64,000 bases of DNA from Shewanella xiamenensis (lineage in GTDB: Bacteria; Pseudomonadota; Gammaproteobacteria; Enterobacterales; Shewanellaceae). The translations under genes and the position numbers were made by a program. The notes under the pieces were generated by a model. The model saw nothing but the letters and a program-made list of their open reading frames with translations, was not told where the DNA came from and did no database searches. The DNA lies in NCBI RefSeq assembly GCF_014647135.1, contig NZ_BMOP01000005.1, forward strand, positions 163,133 to 227,132, written 5' to 3'. Of the stretch, positions 48,177 to 57,036 are shown piece after piece (within the stretch, counting starts at the first letter, position 1; each line of letters begins with the position of its first letter).

Positions 48177-49811
48177 TTAAAGCGTCCAGCGATAGAGCCA
48201 GGTTTCAACCTGACGCGGTGTAGAGAACTTGAGTTCAGCACGCAATTCGATAAGGTCTTTATCTTCGGGCTCTAACTCAAACGCGAGGCGATAACCATTG
48301 TTTGCCGCATTACGCGCGATGACAACATTTGAAATTACTCCACCAGAAGATTCAACCTTCGCGAGTGGTAACTCATCAGGCATAGCGCCATTTAGATGAT
48401 AATCAACGACAAACAAACGTCTAGGGGTCGCTTTAGCAATGTCAGCACGACCACTTGCAGTACGACTTACCACGACAGAATTGGTTTTCGCAACTGGTTC
48501 ATCGCCCCAGCTCATGCGATAAGCGAAGTGATATTCGCTACCAGCAGGAATAGGCTGACGCGGCTTCCAGAAGCTCACAATATTATCATGAATTTCTGAT
48601 TCTGTTGGAATTTCTGTCAGAACAACCGCACCTTGTCCCCAGTTGCCCACAGGCTCAATCCATAAACTTGGGCGACGCTCATACTGGGCTTCAAGATCCT
48701 GATAAGAGGCATAGTTACGTTCACGCTGTATAAGACCAAAGCCTTGTGGTGAGTTATCAGAAAACGCACTCACCTGCAATTGACGTGGATTTGCCAATGG
48801 ACGCCATAGGTGCTCACCGCGGCCGTTGAACATCAATAAACCGTCTGAATCATGGACTTCAGGTCTAAAGTCATCGGTATCGTGGCGACCGTTTAATGAA
48901 TGCAGGAACATGCTGGTGCTAGGTGCTAGTCCAACTTTATTTAATTCGACACGAGGGAATAAGGTCGCTTCAACGTCGATTTGGGTGTTATCACCTGGAC
49001 GTACCGAGAACCGATATGCACCTGCAACACTCGGGCTATCGAGCAACGCATGTACCACGATCAGATTACTGTCGTAGGATGGACGTTCAACCCAAAAAGC
49101 GCGGAAAATCGGAAACTCTTCACCTTCTGGATCAGCAGTTTTTAATGCTAAACCACGGGCAGATAACCCATAAGAGTTACCTTTACCTAAGGCGCGGAAA
49201 TAACTCGCGCCTTGGAACACCATCAGCTCGTCAAAAATACCGTTAGTGTTTAATTGGTTATGGATACGAAACCCTGAGTAGCCGATATCATCATTAGGTA
49301 ATGCTTGAGAGATAACCTCACCCGCAGTGAAATACTTAGGCTCATAAGCTAAGTGGGTCGCTTGGTTTGCTTCAACGATGGCAATTTCAATTAAATCTTG
49401 AAAATAAAACCCGCGGTGAAACATTTGCATTTGAAACGGTAAACCTTGATCGCGCCAAATTGACGATACTGGGTTAAAACGAATATCACGGTATTCATCA
49501 TAGGTTAACTTAGCAAGACCAGCAGGCAGTGGATCTTTTAACACTACATAGGGCTTAGAGGCCAATTTACGCGCCAATTTCACCACAGTTTCACCATCAA
49601 AGGTGCCTGTTTTGGTGAATCTTACTTGCGTTTTGTTTGCAGGCTGAGCAGTTGCCTTGGGTGGACTCACCACGGGCGTGGTAGGTTTATTCTCAACAGG
49701 CTTGGTCTCATCAGCAAATGCAGTGCCCGAAAAGGCGAACGCCGCGCTAAGCGCCAGTGAGCAAATGAGTGAAGAAGGTTTAAACGATTGGCAACGCAAC
49801 AAGCTAACCAT
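48177..49811 (-). CDS. opgG: Glucan biosynthesis protein OpgG
   Basis: 544 residues with a signal peptide ending near residue 33 (SGTAFADE). Periplasmic OpgG/OpgD family, seen from the N-terminal beta-sandwich motifs ([20 protein letters not shown]) and the C-terminal immunoglobulin-like domain. Needed for OPG backbone formation or branching with OpgH, the next gene in the same transcript. Confidence 0.95.
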   Translation of the reverse strand: MVSLLRCQSFKPSSLICSLALSAAFAFSGTAFADETKPVENKPTTPVVSPPKATAQPANKTQVRFTKTGTFDGETVVKLARKLASKPYVVLKDPLPAGLAKLTYDEYRDIRFNPVSSIWRDQGLPFQMQMFHRGFYFQDLIEIAIVEANQATHLAYEPKYFTAGEVISQALPNDDIGYSGFRIHNQLNTNGIFDELMVFQGASYFRALGKGNSYGLSARGLALKTADPEGEEFPIFRAFWVERPSYDSNLIVVHALLDSPSVAGAYRFSVRPGDNTQIDVEATLFPRVELNKVGLAPSTSMFLHSLNGRHDTDDFRPEVHDSDGLLMFNGRGEHLWRPLANPRQLQVSAFSDNSPQGFGLIQRERNYASYQDLEAQYERRPSLWIEPVGNWGQGAVVLTEIPTESEIHDNIVSFWKPRQPIPAGSEYHFAYRMSWGDEPVAKTNSVVVSRTASGRADIAKATPRRLFVVDYHLNGAMPDELPLAKVESSGGVISNVVIARNAANNGYRLAFELEPEDKDLIELRAELKFSTPRQVETWLYRWTL

Positions 49812-50220
49812 AGGATAGGTAACCTAAAAATAAACTAAGAAATCAACGTTTTTTATATGTACAGTGACATTTTTTTATTGCGGTTTGAGCGAAAAAAAAC
49901 ACCGACTGTTACACATCGCGAAAGATATCAGAAGGAGTAAAAAACTCATAAATAAAGATGCAGTTAACTCCCTTTGCACAATACTATTTAGCAATATACT
50001 TATACTTTTAAAGAATATCAAATTCGAATTAACATACCAAATTGATCTTTAAAAGTAACAAAGGCTAATAAAGTGCTGCCAAGTTCGCAGAATGAACATT
50101 GAATCAGTTAGTTTTACAAACTGGCCACCGACAATAATCTTAGGTGATAGTCGCTAATATGCGAGCCTAAGCATACAAAAAGTGATTCGTGAGAGACTTC
50201 ATTGACTTACACGCTTAACA
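49812..50220. other. Intergenic region between opgG and the histidine kinase gene
   Basis: About 410 AT-rich bases holding the opgG upstream region and the end of the kinase transcript. No clear terminator hairpin or gene; a 62-codon frame at 49864-50052 has no supporting features. Confidence 0.5.
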
Positions 50221-51615
50221 CTATCGAGGCAAAAATAGGCTGACGACTAAACCTGTCTCTTCACGGGGAGTGATGGTTAGTTGGCCTTGGTGTAAGCCAA
50301 TAATATGCTGACAAATGGATAATCCCAATCCCGCACCTATACCTTCATTTTCATTGACACGGTAAAAACGCTCGGTGGCATTCGCAATTTGCTCACTTGT
50401 CATCCCTTGACCACGGTCGGCGATCTTTATTTCAACGCCTGTGGTGGTTTGCGCTGCACTAATGCTAATTTCAGATTCTACTGGGCTGTATTTACAAGCA
50501 TTTTCGATAATATTCTTTAAAACCACCAGCATATAAAAACGGTCACACATAATGGATAATCCGGCATCCACGTCAATATTCCACTCATATTCAGTGATCA
50601 GGGGCATCAGTTGGTTGAGCGCATCCTCCACCATAGACAACAAGGTATGGGATTGCACATTCAACTCGGCAATCGAATCGACACGAGCGAGCAACAATAA
50701 TTGTTCTACTGTATGGCTCATGTGCTTAACACCAGCATCAATCGCGGCAAGGTGGATATGCTGAGCAGGTTCATCTGCGACTAATCCCTCTAACCCCTGT
50801 TGATGTAACTTAATCACAGATAATGGCGTTTTTAACTCATGGGCGGCATCGGCACTGAAGCGGCGCTCTCTAGCAATGAAGTGTGCAATACTGCTGATAT
50901 ACTGATTGAGTGCCCGTCGAACTGGCACTAATTCCTTAGGCAATGACATAGCTAACGGAGTGAGATCGTTAGGTGAGCGTGCCATTAATTCCCGTTCAAG
51001 GGTTTTTAGCGGCCGAAATAGAATATAAAACAGTAAACTGACGATAAACAGGGTTAACGGTACCACAATTAATGGCACTATTACTGCGTTATGCATAATT
51101 TGCGAAACCAACTCTTGGCGCACTTCATCCTGCTGAGCCGTGATAATCCACACTTTATATTTAACAGAAAAAAAGCTGAACACATGCCACAGCTCCCCTT
51201 CGAATACTTTTTTACTATAGCCCTGCACAAATTTAGTGATCGGCTCGCGCCCAATATTGTCTGAAAAAACCAACGCCTGCCCCGCTTCACTCCAGATCTG
51301 AAACGCCAGTTTATGTTCATAGGCAAGCTTAAGTGCATCAGCCTTTTCAGCAAAGCTACTGACTTGACTGTCCGGAACATGGAGAACTTGAGGTTGTGAT
51401 TGGGGAAGCTTAAAATCGGCTTCTTCATGGTAGAACAACTCGAGCATTTTTGCGGTTTGCAACATTTGAGCATCAAATAATTCTTCAATTTGATGCTTCG
51501 CATCACGAGTGCTAAACCAGCTTGAAATCCCTACTGAAACCGAAATCCCCGAGAGCATTAGCAAGGTTAATAGCAAGCGTAAAGAGTACACATCCAGCAC
51601 CTTGAGTCGATTCAA
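50221..51615 (-). CDS. Sensor histidine kinase of the ApbE/DUF3570 locus
   Basis: 464 residues. Membrane segments at about 12-32 and 178-200 bracket a periplasmic sensor of about 145 residues. H-box ADAAHELKTPL with His259, N-box NIIENACKYS, and G-boxes DRGQGM and GAGLGLSIC. The architecture is that of the QseC/TctE group. It is the last gene of the minus-strand locus, 110 bases after the response regulator, so it probably pairs with it. The sensed signal is unknown. Confidence 0.9.
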   Translation of the reverse strand: MNRLKVLDVYSLRLLLTLLMLSGISVSVGISSWFSTRDAKHQIEELFDAQMLQTAKMLELFYHEEADFKLPQSQPQVLHVPDSQVSSFAEKADALKLAYEHKLAFQIWSEAGQALVFSDNIGREPITKFVQGYSKKVFEGELWHVFSFFSVKYKVWIITAQQDEVRQELVSQIMHNAVIVPLIVVPLTLFIVSLLFYILFRPLKTLERELMARSPNDLTPLAMSLPKELVPVRRALNQYISSIAHFIARERRFSADAAHELKTPLSVIKLHQQGLEGLVADEPAQHIHLAAIDAGVKHMSHTVEQLLLLARVDSIAELNVQSHTLLSMVEDALNQLMPLITEYEWNIDVDAGLSIMCDRFYMLVVLKNIIENACKYSPVESEISISAAQTTTGVEIKIADRGQGMTSEQIANATERFYRVNENEGIGAGLGLSICQHIIGLHQGQLTITPREETGLVVSLFLPR

Positions 51616-51725
51616 CCCGTTATCCCCGTCGTTTGTATGAGTGTAAACCTGTCTTATAAAGCAGTTACTTCATACCGATAAACGTCGAGTTTGTCACTTA
51701 AATCCTTGCATAAATTGCAAGATGG

Positions 51726-52385
51726 CTAATTCAGTTCCGTAAGGGTGTAGCCAATTCCGCGCACGGTCTTAATTAACTCATTAGCTAATTTTTTACGTAA
51801 ATGATGAATATGGACTTCGATTGAATTACTGCCCACCTCATCCCAGCCATAGGTGAGCTGTTCCAGCTGATTACGGGTTAACACTCGACCAGCCGACTGA
51901 GCAAGTTCAAGTAATAATTGAAATTCTCTGCGTGAAAGGGGCACATTTTGATCGCGAAAAATCACTTCTCGCGTGTTGAGATCAATACTTAATGCACCAA
52001 TATTTAAACTGTTATGGTCTAGACCATATTGACGGCGCACAATTGCCCTTATACGTGCCGCCAACTCACGCACATCGAAGGGCTTACCTAAATAATCGTC
52101 GGCTCCGACATCTAGGCACTCCAATTTAGTATCAAAATCGGTATTCGCGGTCAGCACTATGGTGGGAATCGATACCCCCTGCGAACGCCATGTTTTAAGG
52201 AGTTCTTTACCATTACCGTCGGGAAGACCTAAATCAAGCACAATAGCGCTAAAGGTTTCATTTTTTATTCCCACTAACGCCTGCTGATAGCTACTTAAGT
52301 GATCCACCTGCATGCCCATTTTGGCAAGGTTGAGGCAAATTCCCTGGGCCAGTAATTCATTATCTTCCACTAACATGATACGCAT
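51726..52385 (-). CDS. OmpR-family response regulator
   Basis: 219 residues. Receiver with Glu7/Asp8, acceptor Asp51 (VLDLGLPDG) and Lys101 (KPF), followed by a winged-helix DNA-binding domain (about 125-219) ending in VRGIGYTLTE. Resembles the QseB/PmrA group. It lies 9 bases downstream of apbE and upstream of its cognate kinase, implying autoregulation of the DUF3570 locus (inference). Confidence 0.93.
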   Translation of the reverse strand: MRIMLVEDNELLAQGICLNLAKMGMQVDHLSSYQQALVGIKNETFSAIVLDLGLPDGNGKELLKTWRSQGVSIPTIVLTANTDFDTKLECLDVGADDYLGKPFDVRELAARIRAIVRRQYGLDHNSLNIGALSIDLNTREVIFRDQNVPLSRREFQLLLELAQSAGRVLTRNQLEQLTYGWDEVGSNSIEVHIHHLRKKLANELIKTVRGIGYTLTELN

Positions 52386-52394
52386 GATGATGCC

Positions 52395-53297
52395 CTATCG
52401 AAAAAGACTAAACTGAACCGATTGCTCGGTTAAAAAGGCTTCTGCCTGCTCACCCTGCAACATTGCCATGGTGGCGAGCATTCCCGCGGTAACGCAATTG
52501 GGTCCAAGAACGGTCACCGACCGTGGCGCACCGCGCACAGGATATCCGGTTCGTGGATCAATGATATGCCCATAACGCCTGCCATCGACCTCAATAAAAC
52601 GCCTTGTGTCACCACTCGTCGCTAAAGCACCTTGTGTAATAGCGAGCACTTTGGCTGCACAATCAAGGCGATGCGGATCTTCAATCCCCACCTGCCATGG
52701 AACTGAATGCGCTACAGGACAAGCAATATCACCGCCAAAATTCACTAATACCGAAATCTTAGGGTAGGATTCCGCCAGTTCATAGGCCACGCTGTCAACC
52801 GCGTATTCTTTTGCAATCCCCCCCACATCAAGTTTCATACCCGTGGGGATTTTTAGCTCGTGTGAATTAAATTCAAGGCGTTCAAATCCAACTAAAGATC
52901 GCGCTGCGGCGATATCAGCCATTGTGGGCAGAGTAGCGTCCGGAGTAAAACGCCACACTTGCATCAATGGACAAGCAGAAATATCAAATAGCCCGCCACT
53001 AAGCTCAAAGCATTGTTTCGCAAAGGATAAAATTTGCCAGGTTTCTTCATCAATGGGCACTGGTTTGCCTTGAGCATGATTCAACTGCCACAGGTAATTA
53101 CCTTCAATAAAACGGCTGTATTTTTGCTCGATGCGAGACGCCTCCCGAGCTGCCATATCGAGCATATCGTAGGCAATACTCTCATCATGACTGGCAATGA
53201 GTAGCTCGCATGGGCTGGCCATTGCCCTAAATTCCCCCAAGAATCCCCAATCACGGCGCAGGAGTCGATATGGCGCACTTGGAGAAAATGATGGCAT
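52395..53297 (-). CDS. apbE: ApbE-family FAD:protein FMN transferase without signal peptide
   Basis: 300 residues. Family motifs are visible: SGGLFDIS, LDVGGIAKEYAVD, LVNFGGDI, ATSGDTRRF, HIIDPRTGYPV and the C-terminal TAGMLATMAM. ApbE moves FMN from FAD onto Thr/Ser of target proteins in motifs such as Dxx(S/T)GAT. There is no lipobox or hydrophobic leader at the N-terminus (start supported by AAGGA 6 bases upstream), unlike most ApbE, so it should be cytoplasmic. It could serve the neighbouring DUF3570 protein, or RnfD/RnfG. Confidence 0.92.
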   Translation of the reverse strand: MPSFSPSAPYRLLRRDWGFLGEFRAMASPCELLIASHDESIAYDMLDMAAREASRIEQKYSRFIEGNYLWQLNHAQGKPVPIDEETWQILSFAKQCFELSGGLFDISACPLMQVWRFTPDATLPTMADIAAARSLVGFERLEFNSHELKIPTGMKLDVGGIAKEYAVDSVAYELAESYPKISVLVNFGGDIACPVAHSVPWQVGIEDPHRLDCAAKVLAITQGALATSGDTRRFIEVDGRRYGHIIDPRTGYPVRGAPRSVTVLGPNCVTAGMLATMAMLQGEQAEAFLTEQSVQFSLFR

Positions 53298-53433
53298 TTC
53301 GGGTTCCTTATGGTGGCGCTTAATGTGGCTTCACCAATGACAGGTTTAAATACAAGTCTTACATACAGGAACTGGGCAACTCAGTTGCCCAGTTCAAACC
53401 GTAATAACGTGAACTAACTAGCACAGTTTAGCT

Positions 53434-54780
53434 TTAAAAAGAATAACTAAACTGTGCAGTAATCGCCTTTTGAGTCGGGAACAGATCATAGTTTTGCAAC
53501 TGACCAGGGAGCTCGGTGCCATTGTTTTTCGGATCTTGTTGATAGTATTCCAAGCGGTATGTCATCTCATGTCCGCCTGACAAACGGTGACCAAACTTAA
53601 CCCCTACCGTATAGGCGCTCATATCCCCAATGCGGTAATCAGCACTAGCAAACTCAGGCAATGGTGACTCCGCCATCAAAAAAGGTTGATAGAAATTCAC
53701 CGCAGCTTGTTGATAATAACGAAGATGCAACTGACCATAAAAACTGCCACTGAAGTAATAACGATAATGGGTTTCTAAGGTGTGTGAGGTTAAATCCCAA
53801 TCATCGGTAGTATAGCGATAGGAAAAATCGACCACTCCCGAATCGAGCGCGCCTTTAGTCATCATATAAAAACTGTGTTTTAAGCGTGAATCTGGACGAT
53901 TCTCGTAGACGATATTCTCGGTCGTACCGTTATTGTCTACGACACTTAAGACTTTGTAAGGATCGGTTAAATAGCCACTGACACTCGATAAACCATAGTT
54001 TGCTTGCAATAACCAACGCTGATTAAGAATTTGAGTGATACCCAACATCAAATCAGCAGTTTGTTTGTTATCGCTACTAGTTTGGCGAGTGGCATCAAAT
54101 GCACTGCGATAAGCTTCATCGCTGGTAAAGTTATCGCGGATCGCCATCGTTGATAACGCTACAGGCCTGCCACCAACAGGGTCAACCACATCGAAGCTAT
54201 ATGAGGTGCCTAAAAACAGCGTGGTGTTGTCCTTATTAAAGCCACGCTCGACACCTGCATTAATCCCCATCGACATATAGTCGAATTCCTTAGAAGCATA
54301 AACACCGCCATTGACCTTCCAATCGGGATTCAGTACCTGCGACCAGTTCGCATTTGCCTGCACTCGAGTGTCGTGGAAAGTATCATCGAGCGGGGTTTCT
54401 CCCGCTGCTACGGTATATTGGCCATTGCCTGAAGGACGGGTAAAGGTTTGACTGTTACTTTGAGCGACAGCGCCCGAGGCCGAGGCCCCCGTTAAGCTAT
54501 CAACCACCAGCTTAAGGTCAAGTACACTGTCATCACCAAAGTTTTTCTGTGCCGTACCTATAGCTTCTATCGCTTGAACTCTGTCCTGTTCACCGTAATA
54601 CATGAGTGCGGCATCAACTTTCCAGTCATCGATATTTTTCGCCAGCTCGGTTGCATGACCATTGGACGCGAACAACCCACAACTGGCTAAGGCTAACGCG
54701 CTAGCGATCTGTTTTGTCTGCGGTTTTAGTTGCACAATTTGCGAGTCATTTTTGTCTAACTTATTGTTCTTATTTGTCAT
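53434..54780 (-). CDS. DUF3570 outer-membrane beta-barrel with flavinylation-like motif
   Basis: About 448 residues. Leader sequence ends near NGHATEL (residue 44 here), then a long barrel-like region with alternating strands and a C-terminal QFSYSF ending in Phe, the usual outer-membrane assembly signal. The DUF3570 N-terminal strand region holds DSLTGAS (acceptor position Ser, about residue 100), which closely resembles the ApbE acceptor DxxTGAT of RnfG in this same window. The ATG at 54780 is preferred to a GTG at 54792. It lies between a DUF4266 lipoprotein and ApbE. Function unknown; a flavin-bearing outer-membrane protein is an inference. Confidence 0.82.
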   Translation of the reverse strand: MTNKNNKLDKNDSQIVQLKPQTKQIASALALASCGLFASNGHATELAKNIDDWKVDAALMYYGEQDRVQAIEAIGTAQKNFGDDSVLDLKLVVDSLTGASASGAVAQSNSQTFTRPSGNGQYTVAAGETPLDDTFHDTRVQANANWSQVLNPDWKVNGGVYASKEFDYMSMGINAGVERGFNKDNTTLFLGTSYSFDVVDPVGGRPVALSTMAIRDNFTSDEAYRSAFDATRQTSSDNKQTADLMLGITQILNQRWLLQANYGLSSVSGYLTDPYKVLSVVDNNGTTENIVYENRPDSRLKHSFYMMTKGALDSGVVDFSYRYTTDDWDLTSHTLETHYRYYFSGSFYGQLHLRYYQQAAVNFYQPFLMAESPLPEFASADYRIGDMSAYTVGVKFGHRLSGGHEMTYRLEYYQQDPKNNGTELPGQLQNYDLFPTQKAITAQFSYSF

Positions 54781-54855
54781 GGCTGACAACACCTTTATGT
54801 CACTGAAGCTTATTTAGACGAAAACCTAAGGTATTAACGATTATTAAATTAAGGT

Positions 54856-55077
54856 TTAGTTACAACCGCATCCACCACCAGCAAAAGCTCGGCCACCACT
54901 ACTACCTTCTTTGCTGAAGTAAATATGATCATCTAACGCCTGATCTAACTTTTCGCTATCAAGCGCCATATCACTACGCGCAAACTGCCCTCTTTCCCAC
55001 GGCTCAACCCCTAAGCTTGAACAACCACTCACTCCTAGCATCACTAACGAGACAGCAACTAATGTGATTTTGCGCAT
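54856..55077 (-). CDS. DUF4266 small lipoprotein with Gly-Cys tail
   Basis: 73 residues. Lipobox LGVSGC with acylated Cys19, then PWERGQFARSDMALD, which is the conserved DUF4266 core, and a C-terminal tail GGRAFAGGGCGCN carrying Cys70 and Cys72. After maturation the protein is only about 55 residues on a lipid anchor. Starts 3 bases after the TlpA-like gene. The two tail cysteines are natural targets for the adjacent thioredoxin-like protein (inference). Confidence 0.85.
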   Translation of the reverse strand: MRKITLVAVSLVMLGVSGCSSLGVEPWERGQFARSDMALDSEKLDQALDDHIYFSKEGSSGGRAFAGGGCGCN

Positions 55078-55080
55078 AGA

Positions 55081-55548
55081 TCACTCCTTCAAAAGATTCA
55101 CCAGTTCTTGTTCATAATCGGCAATATTGTCTTGGTAAAAACCGACATGCTGATTTACTAACTTGCCTTGGCGATTAAAGATAAAACTACTGGGCATACC
55201 CAATAAATCGAAGCTACGTGCGACATCGCCTTCAGGATTAAAGCGCACCGTAAATTGGGCTGGTACTTGCTTTAAAAATGCATCGGCAAGGGCTTTGTCG
55301 GTATCAAGGTTAATGGCTACCACCGCTAACCCTTGCTCTTGATACTTTTGCTGCATGGTATTCATCCAAGGAAAAGACTTACGGCAGGGTCCACACCAAG
55401 AGGCCCAAAAATCGACGTAAACGACTTTTCCTTTAAATTCATTCAGTGAAACAGTTTGATTTTGTGCATCAAAGACAAGGTGTTCAAGTGAAGGAGCGGC
55501 AAGTACGCTTGCACTAAATAATCCGAGGAACAACACGAGTTTTTTCAT
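55081..55548 (-). CDS. TlpA/ResA-like periplasmic thioredoxin
   Basis: 155 residues. Signal peptide about 1-17 (cut before APSLEH), then a thioredoxin fold with WCGPC (Cys52, Cys55) and the cis-proline loop GMPSSFIF. The family reduces cysteines of specific periplasmic partners, often in cytochrome or metal-centre maturation. First gene of the DUF4266-DUF3570-apbE-RR-HK series and divergent from hyaA. Confidence 0.9.
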   Translation of the reverse strand: MKKLVLFLGLFSASVLAAPSLEHLVFDAQNQTVSLNEFKGKVVYVDFWASWCGPCRKSFPWMNTMQQKYQEQGLAVVAINLDTDKALADAFLKQVPAQFTVRFNPEGDVARSFDLLGMPSSFIFNRQGKLVNQHVGFYQDNIADYEQELVNLLKE

Positions 55549-55795
55549 AGGCTATCCATTTATCACAATACAGTTCGAATTTATTAACTGAATCTTAAGG
55601 TTTGCTTAAACTTAAAAAGAATAAATAAAGTCTTTATGCCACATGGACATCTGAGCCATCAATTGGTTGGAAAGTGAGCTCTAACGGCAAAAATGTTAAA
55701 AGTGAGACATTTTGTCCCATTAGCAAAATCGAAATTAGATCTGAATCATGTTAATTTAATGTCAAAATCAGTTTAATCACATCTCTGAAAAATTC

Positions 55796-55809
55796 TTGAT
55801 ATGCATCAA
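55796..55809 (+). promoter_or_regulatory. FNR/EtrA-type operator of the hya operon
   Basis: TTGATATGCATCAA matches the FNR consensus TTGAT-N4-ATCAA at all ten positions. Its centre (55802.5) is 41.5 bases before a start site predicted from the -10 TAAACT at 55832-55837, the class II activator position. It predicts anaerobic induction of hyaABCD; the divergent tlpA gene shares the region. Confidence 0.85.
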
Positions 55810-55831
55810 TAATTTTCTAGTGCCTAGCGCC

Positions 55832-55837
55832 TAAACT
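55832..55837 (+). promoter_or_regulatory. -10 element of the hya promoter
   Basis: TAAACT, seven bases before the start site predicted near 55844 from the FNR operator. No good -35 is present, as usual for a class II activated promoter; the FNR site takes its place. Confidence 0.6.
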
Positions 55838-55896
55838 GCATGTGTCAATTATGTAAACCCTTAACAATTTACATTCCAACAACAAAAGGTTGACCC

Positions 55897-57033
55897 ATGG
55901 ACACACATGCAGCCCTCTATGAACAGGGAAAGGCGCGCTTAGATGCGTTGCGCCAATTAGCTCCCCGTCAACAGCAAACATTACTCGATAAATTACAACA
56001 ACATGGCATCACACGCCGTGACTTCATGAAATGGAGTGCGATGGTAACGGGTATGCTCGCCCTACCACTCCCCTTTAGTAACTTAGTTGCAGAGGCCGCC
56101 GAATTAGCCGACCGTGTACCCTTAATTTGGTTACATATGGCTGAATGTACTGGCTGCTCCGAATCCTTAGTTCGTGCCGACACTCCCAATCTAGATTCGC
56201 TGATCTTCGATCATATCTCCTTGGAATATCACGAAACCTTGATGGCAGCTGCGGGTTGGCAAGCAGAGGAAAACCTCGAGCACGCCTTAGAAACCTACAA
56301 GGGTCGCTACCTGCTCGCGGTGGAAGGCGCGATACCGACCGCCAATAACGGCAGCTTCTTGACCGTGGGCTGTAAAGGCCATACAGGCTTAGAAATTATC
56401 AAACATGCCGCCGAAGGCGCCGCAGCGATTATCTCTGTGGGCACCTGTGCATCCTTCGGTGGTGTACAAGCCGCCTACCCGAACCCCACAGGGGCTAAGG
56501 GCGTGCACGAAGTTGTGAGCAAACCCGTGATTAACTTAGGCGGTTGCCCACCAAGTGAAAAGAACATTGTCGGTACTTTGATGTACTTCATCATGTTCGG
56601 CAAATTACCTGCACTGGATATGTTCAATCGTCCAAAATGGGCTTATGGCGCACGGGTACATGATAACTGTGAACGTCGTGGCCGTTTTGATGCCGGTGAA
56701 TTCGTTGAAGAATTTGGCGATCACGGTGCAAAAGAAGGCTACTGCCTCTATAAAGTGGGCTGTAAAGGACCTTATACCTATAACAACTGCCCCACTGAAC
56801 GCTTCAATCACCATACCAGTTGGCCTGTGTTAGCTGGTCATGGTTGTATGGGCTGCTCAGAACCTAATTTCTGGGATGATATGGCTGACTTTGAGAAACC
56901 CCTTGGTCGTCAACTGCTCCATGGATTGGATGCAACCGCAGACACCGTCGGTGCGGTGATTTTAGGCGCGACAGTCGTTGGCATTGGAGCCCACGCTGTT
57001 GCCAGTATTTTTGCCAAGCCGCTGGAGGAATAA
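55897..57033 (+). CDS. hyaA: [NiFe] hydrogenase small subunit HyaA
   Basis: 378 residues. Long Tat leader with TRRDFMKW (Arg40-Arg41). Electron-relay Fe-S subunit: proximal cluster cysteines begin with ECTGCSES (Cys84, Cys87) and include Cys184 in VGTCASFGG; distal and medial cluster ligands follow (HDNCERRG, YCLYKVGCKGP, CPTERFNHHTSWP, HGCMGCSEPNFWD). The two positions that carry extra cysteines in O2-tolerant enzymes are Gly86 and Gly189, so this is the standard, oxygen-sensitive type. A C-terminal helix anchors it to the membrane with HyaC. First gene of an FNR-controlled operon. Confidence 0.96.
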   Translation: MDTHAALYEQGKARLDALRQLAPRQQQTLLDKLQQHGITRRDFMKWSAMVTGMLALPLPFSNLVAEAAELADRVPLIWLHMAECTGCSESLVRADTPNLDSLIFDHISLEYHETLMAAAGWQAEENLEHALETYKGRYLLAVEGAIPTANNGSFLTVGCKGHTGLEIIKHAAEGAAAIISVGTCASFGGVQAAYPNPTGAKGVHEVVSKPVINLGGCPPSEKNIVGTLMYFIMFGKLPALDMFNRPKWAYGARVHDNCERRGRFDAGEFVEEFGDHGAKEGYCLYKVGCKGPYTYNNCPTERFNHHTSWPVLAGHGCMGCSEPNFWDDMADFEKPLGRQLLHGLDATADTVGAVILGATVVGIGAHAVASIFAKPLEE

Positions 57034-57036
57034 CCC

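Noticed and set aside
49864-50052. 62-codon plus-strand frame in the opgG-kinase gap
   Set aside because: AT-rich, Lys/Ile-biased and without a ribosome site; nothing supports translation.
54856-55077. DUF4266 tail as GlyGly-CTERM substrate of the rhombosortase
   Set aside because: The Gly-rich end has no following hydrophobic helix and no terminal basic cluster, and the protein is already a lipoprotein.
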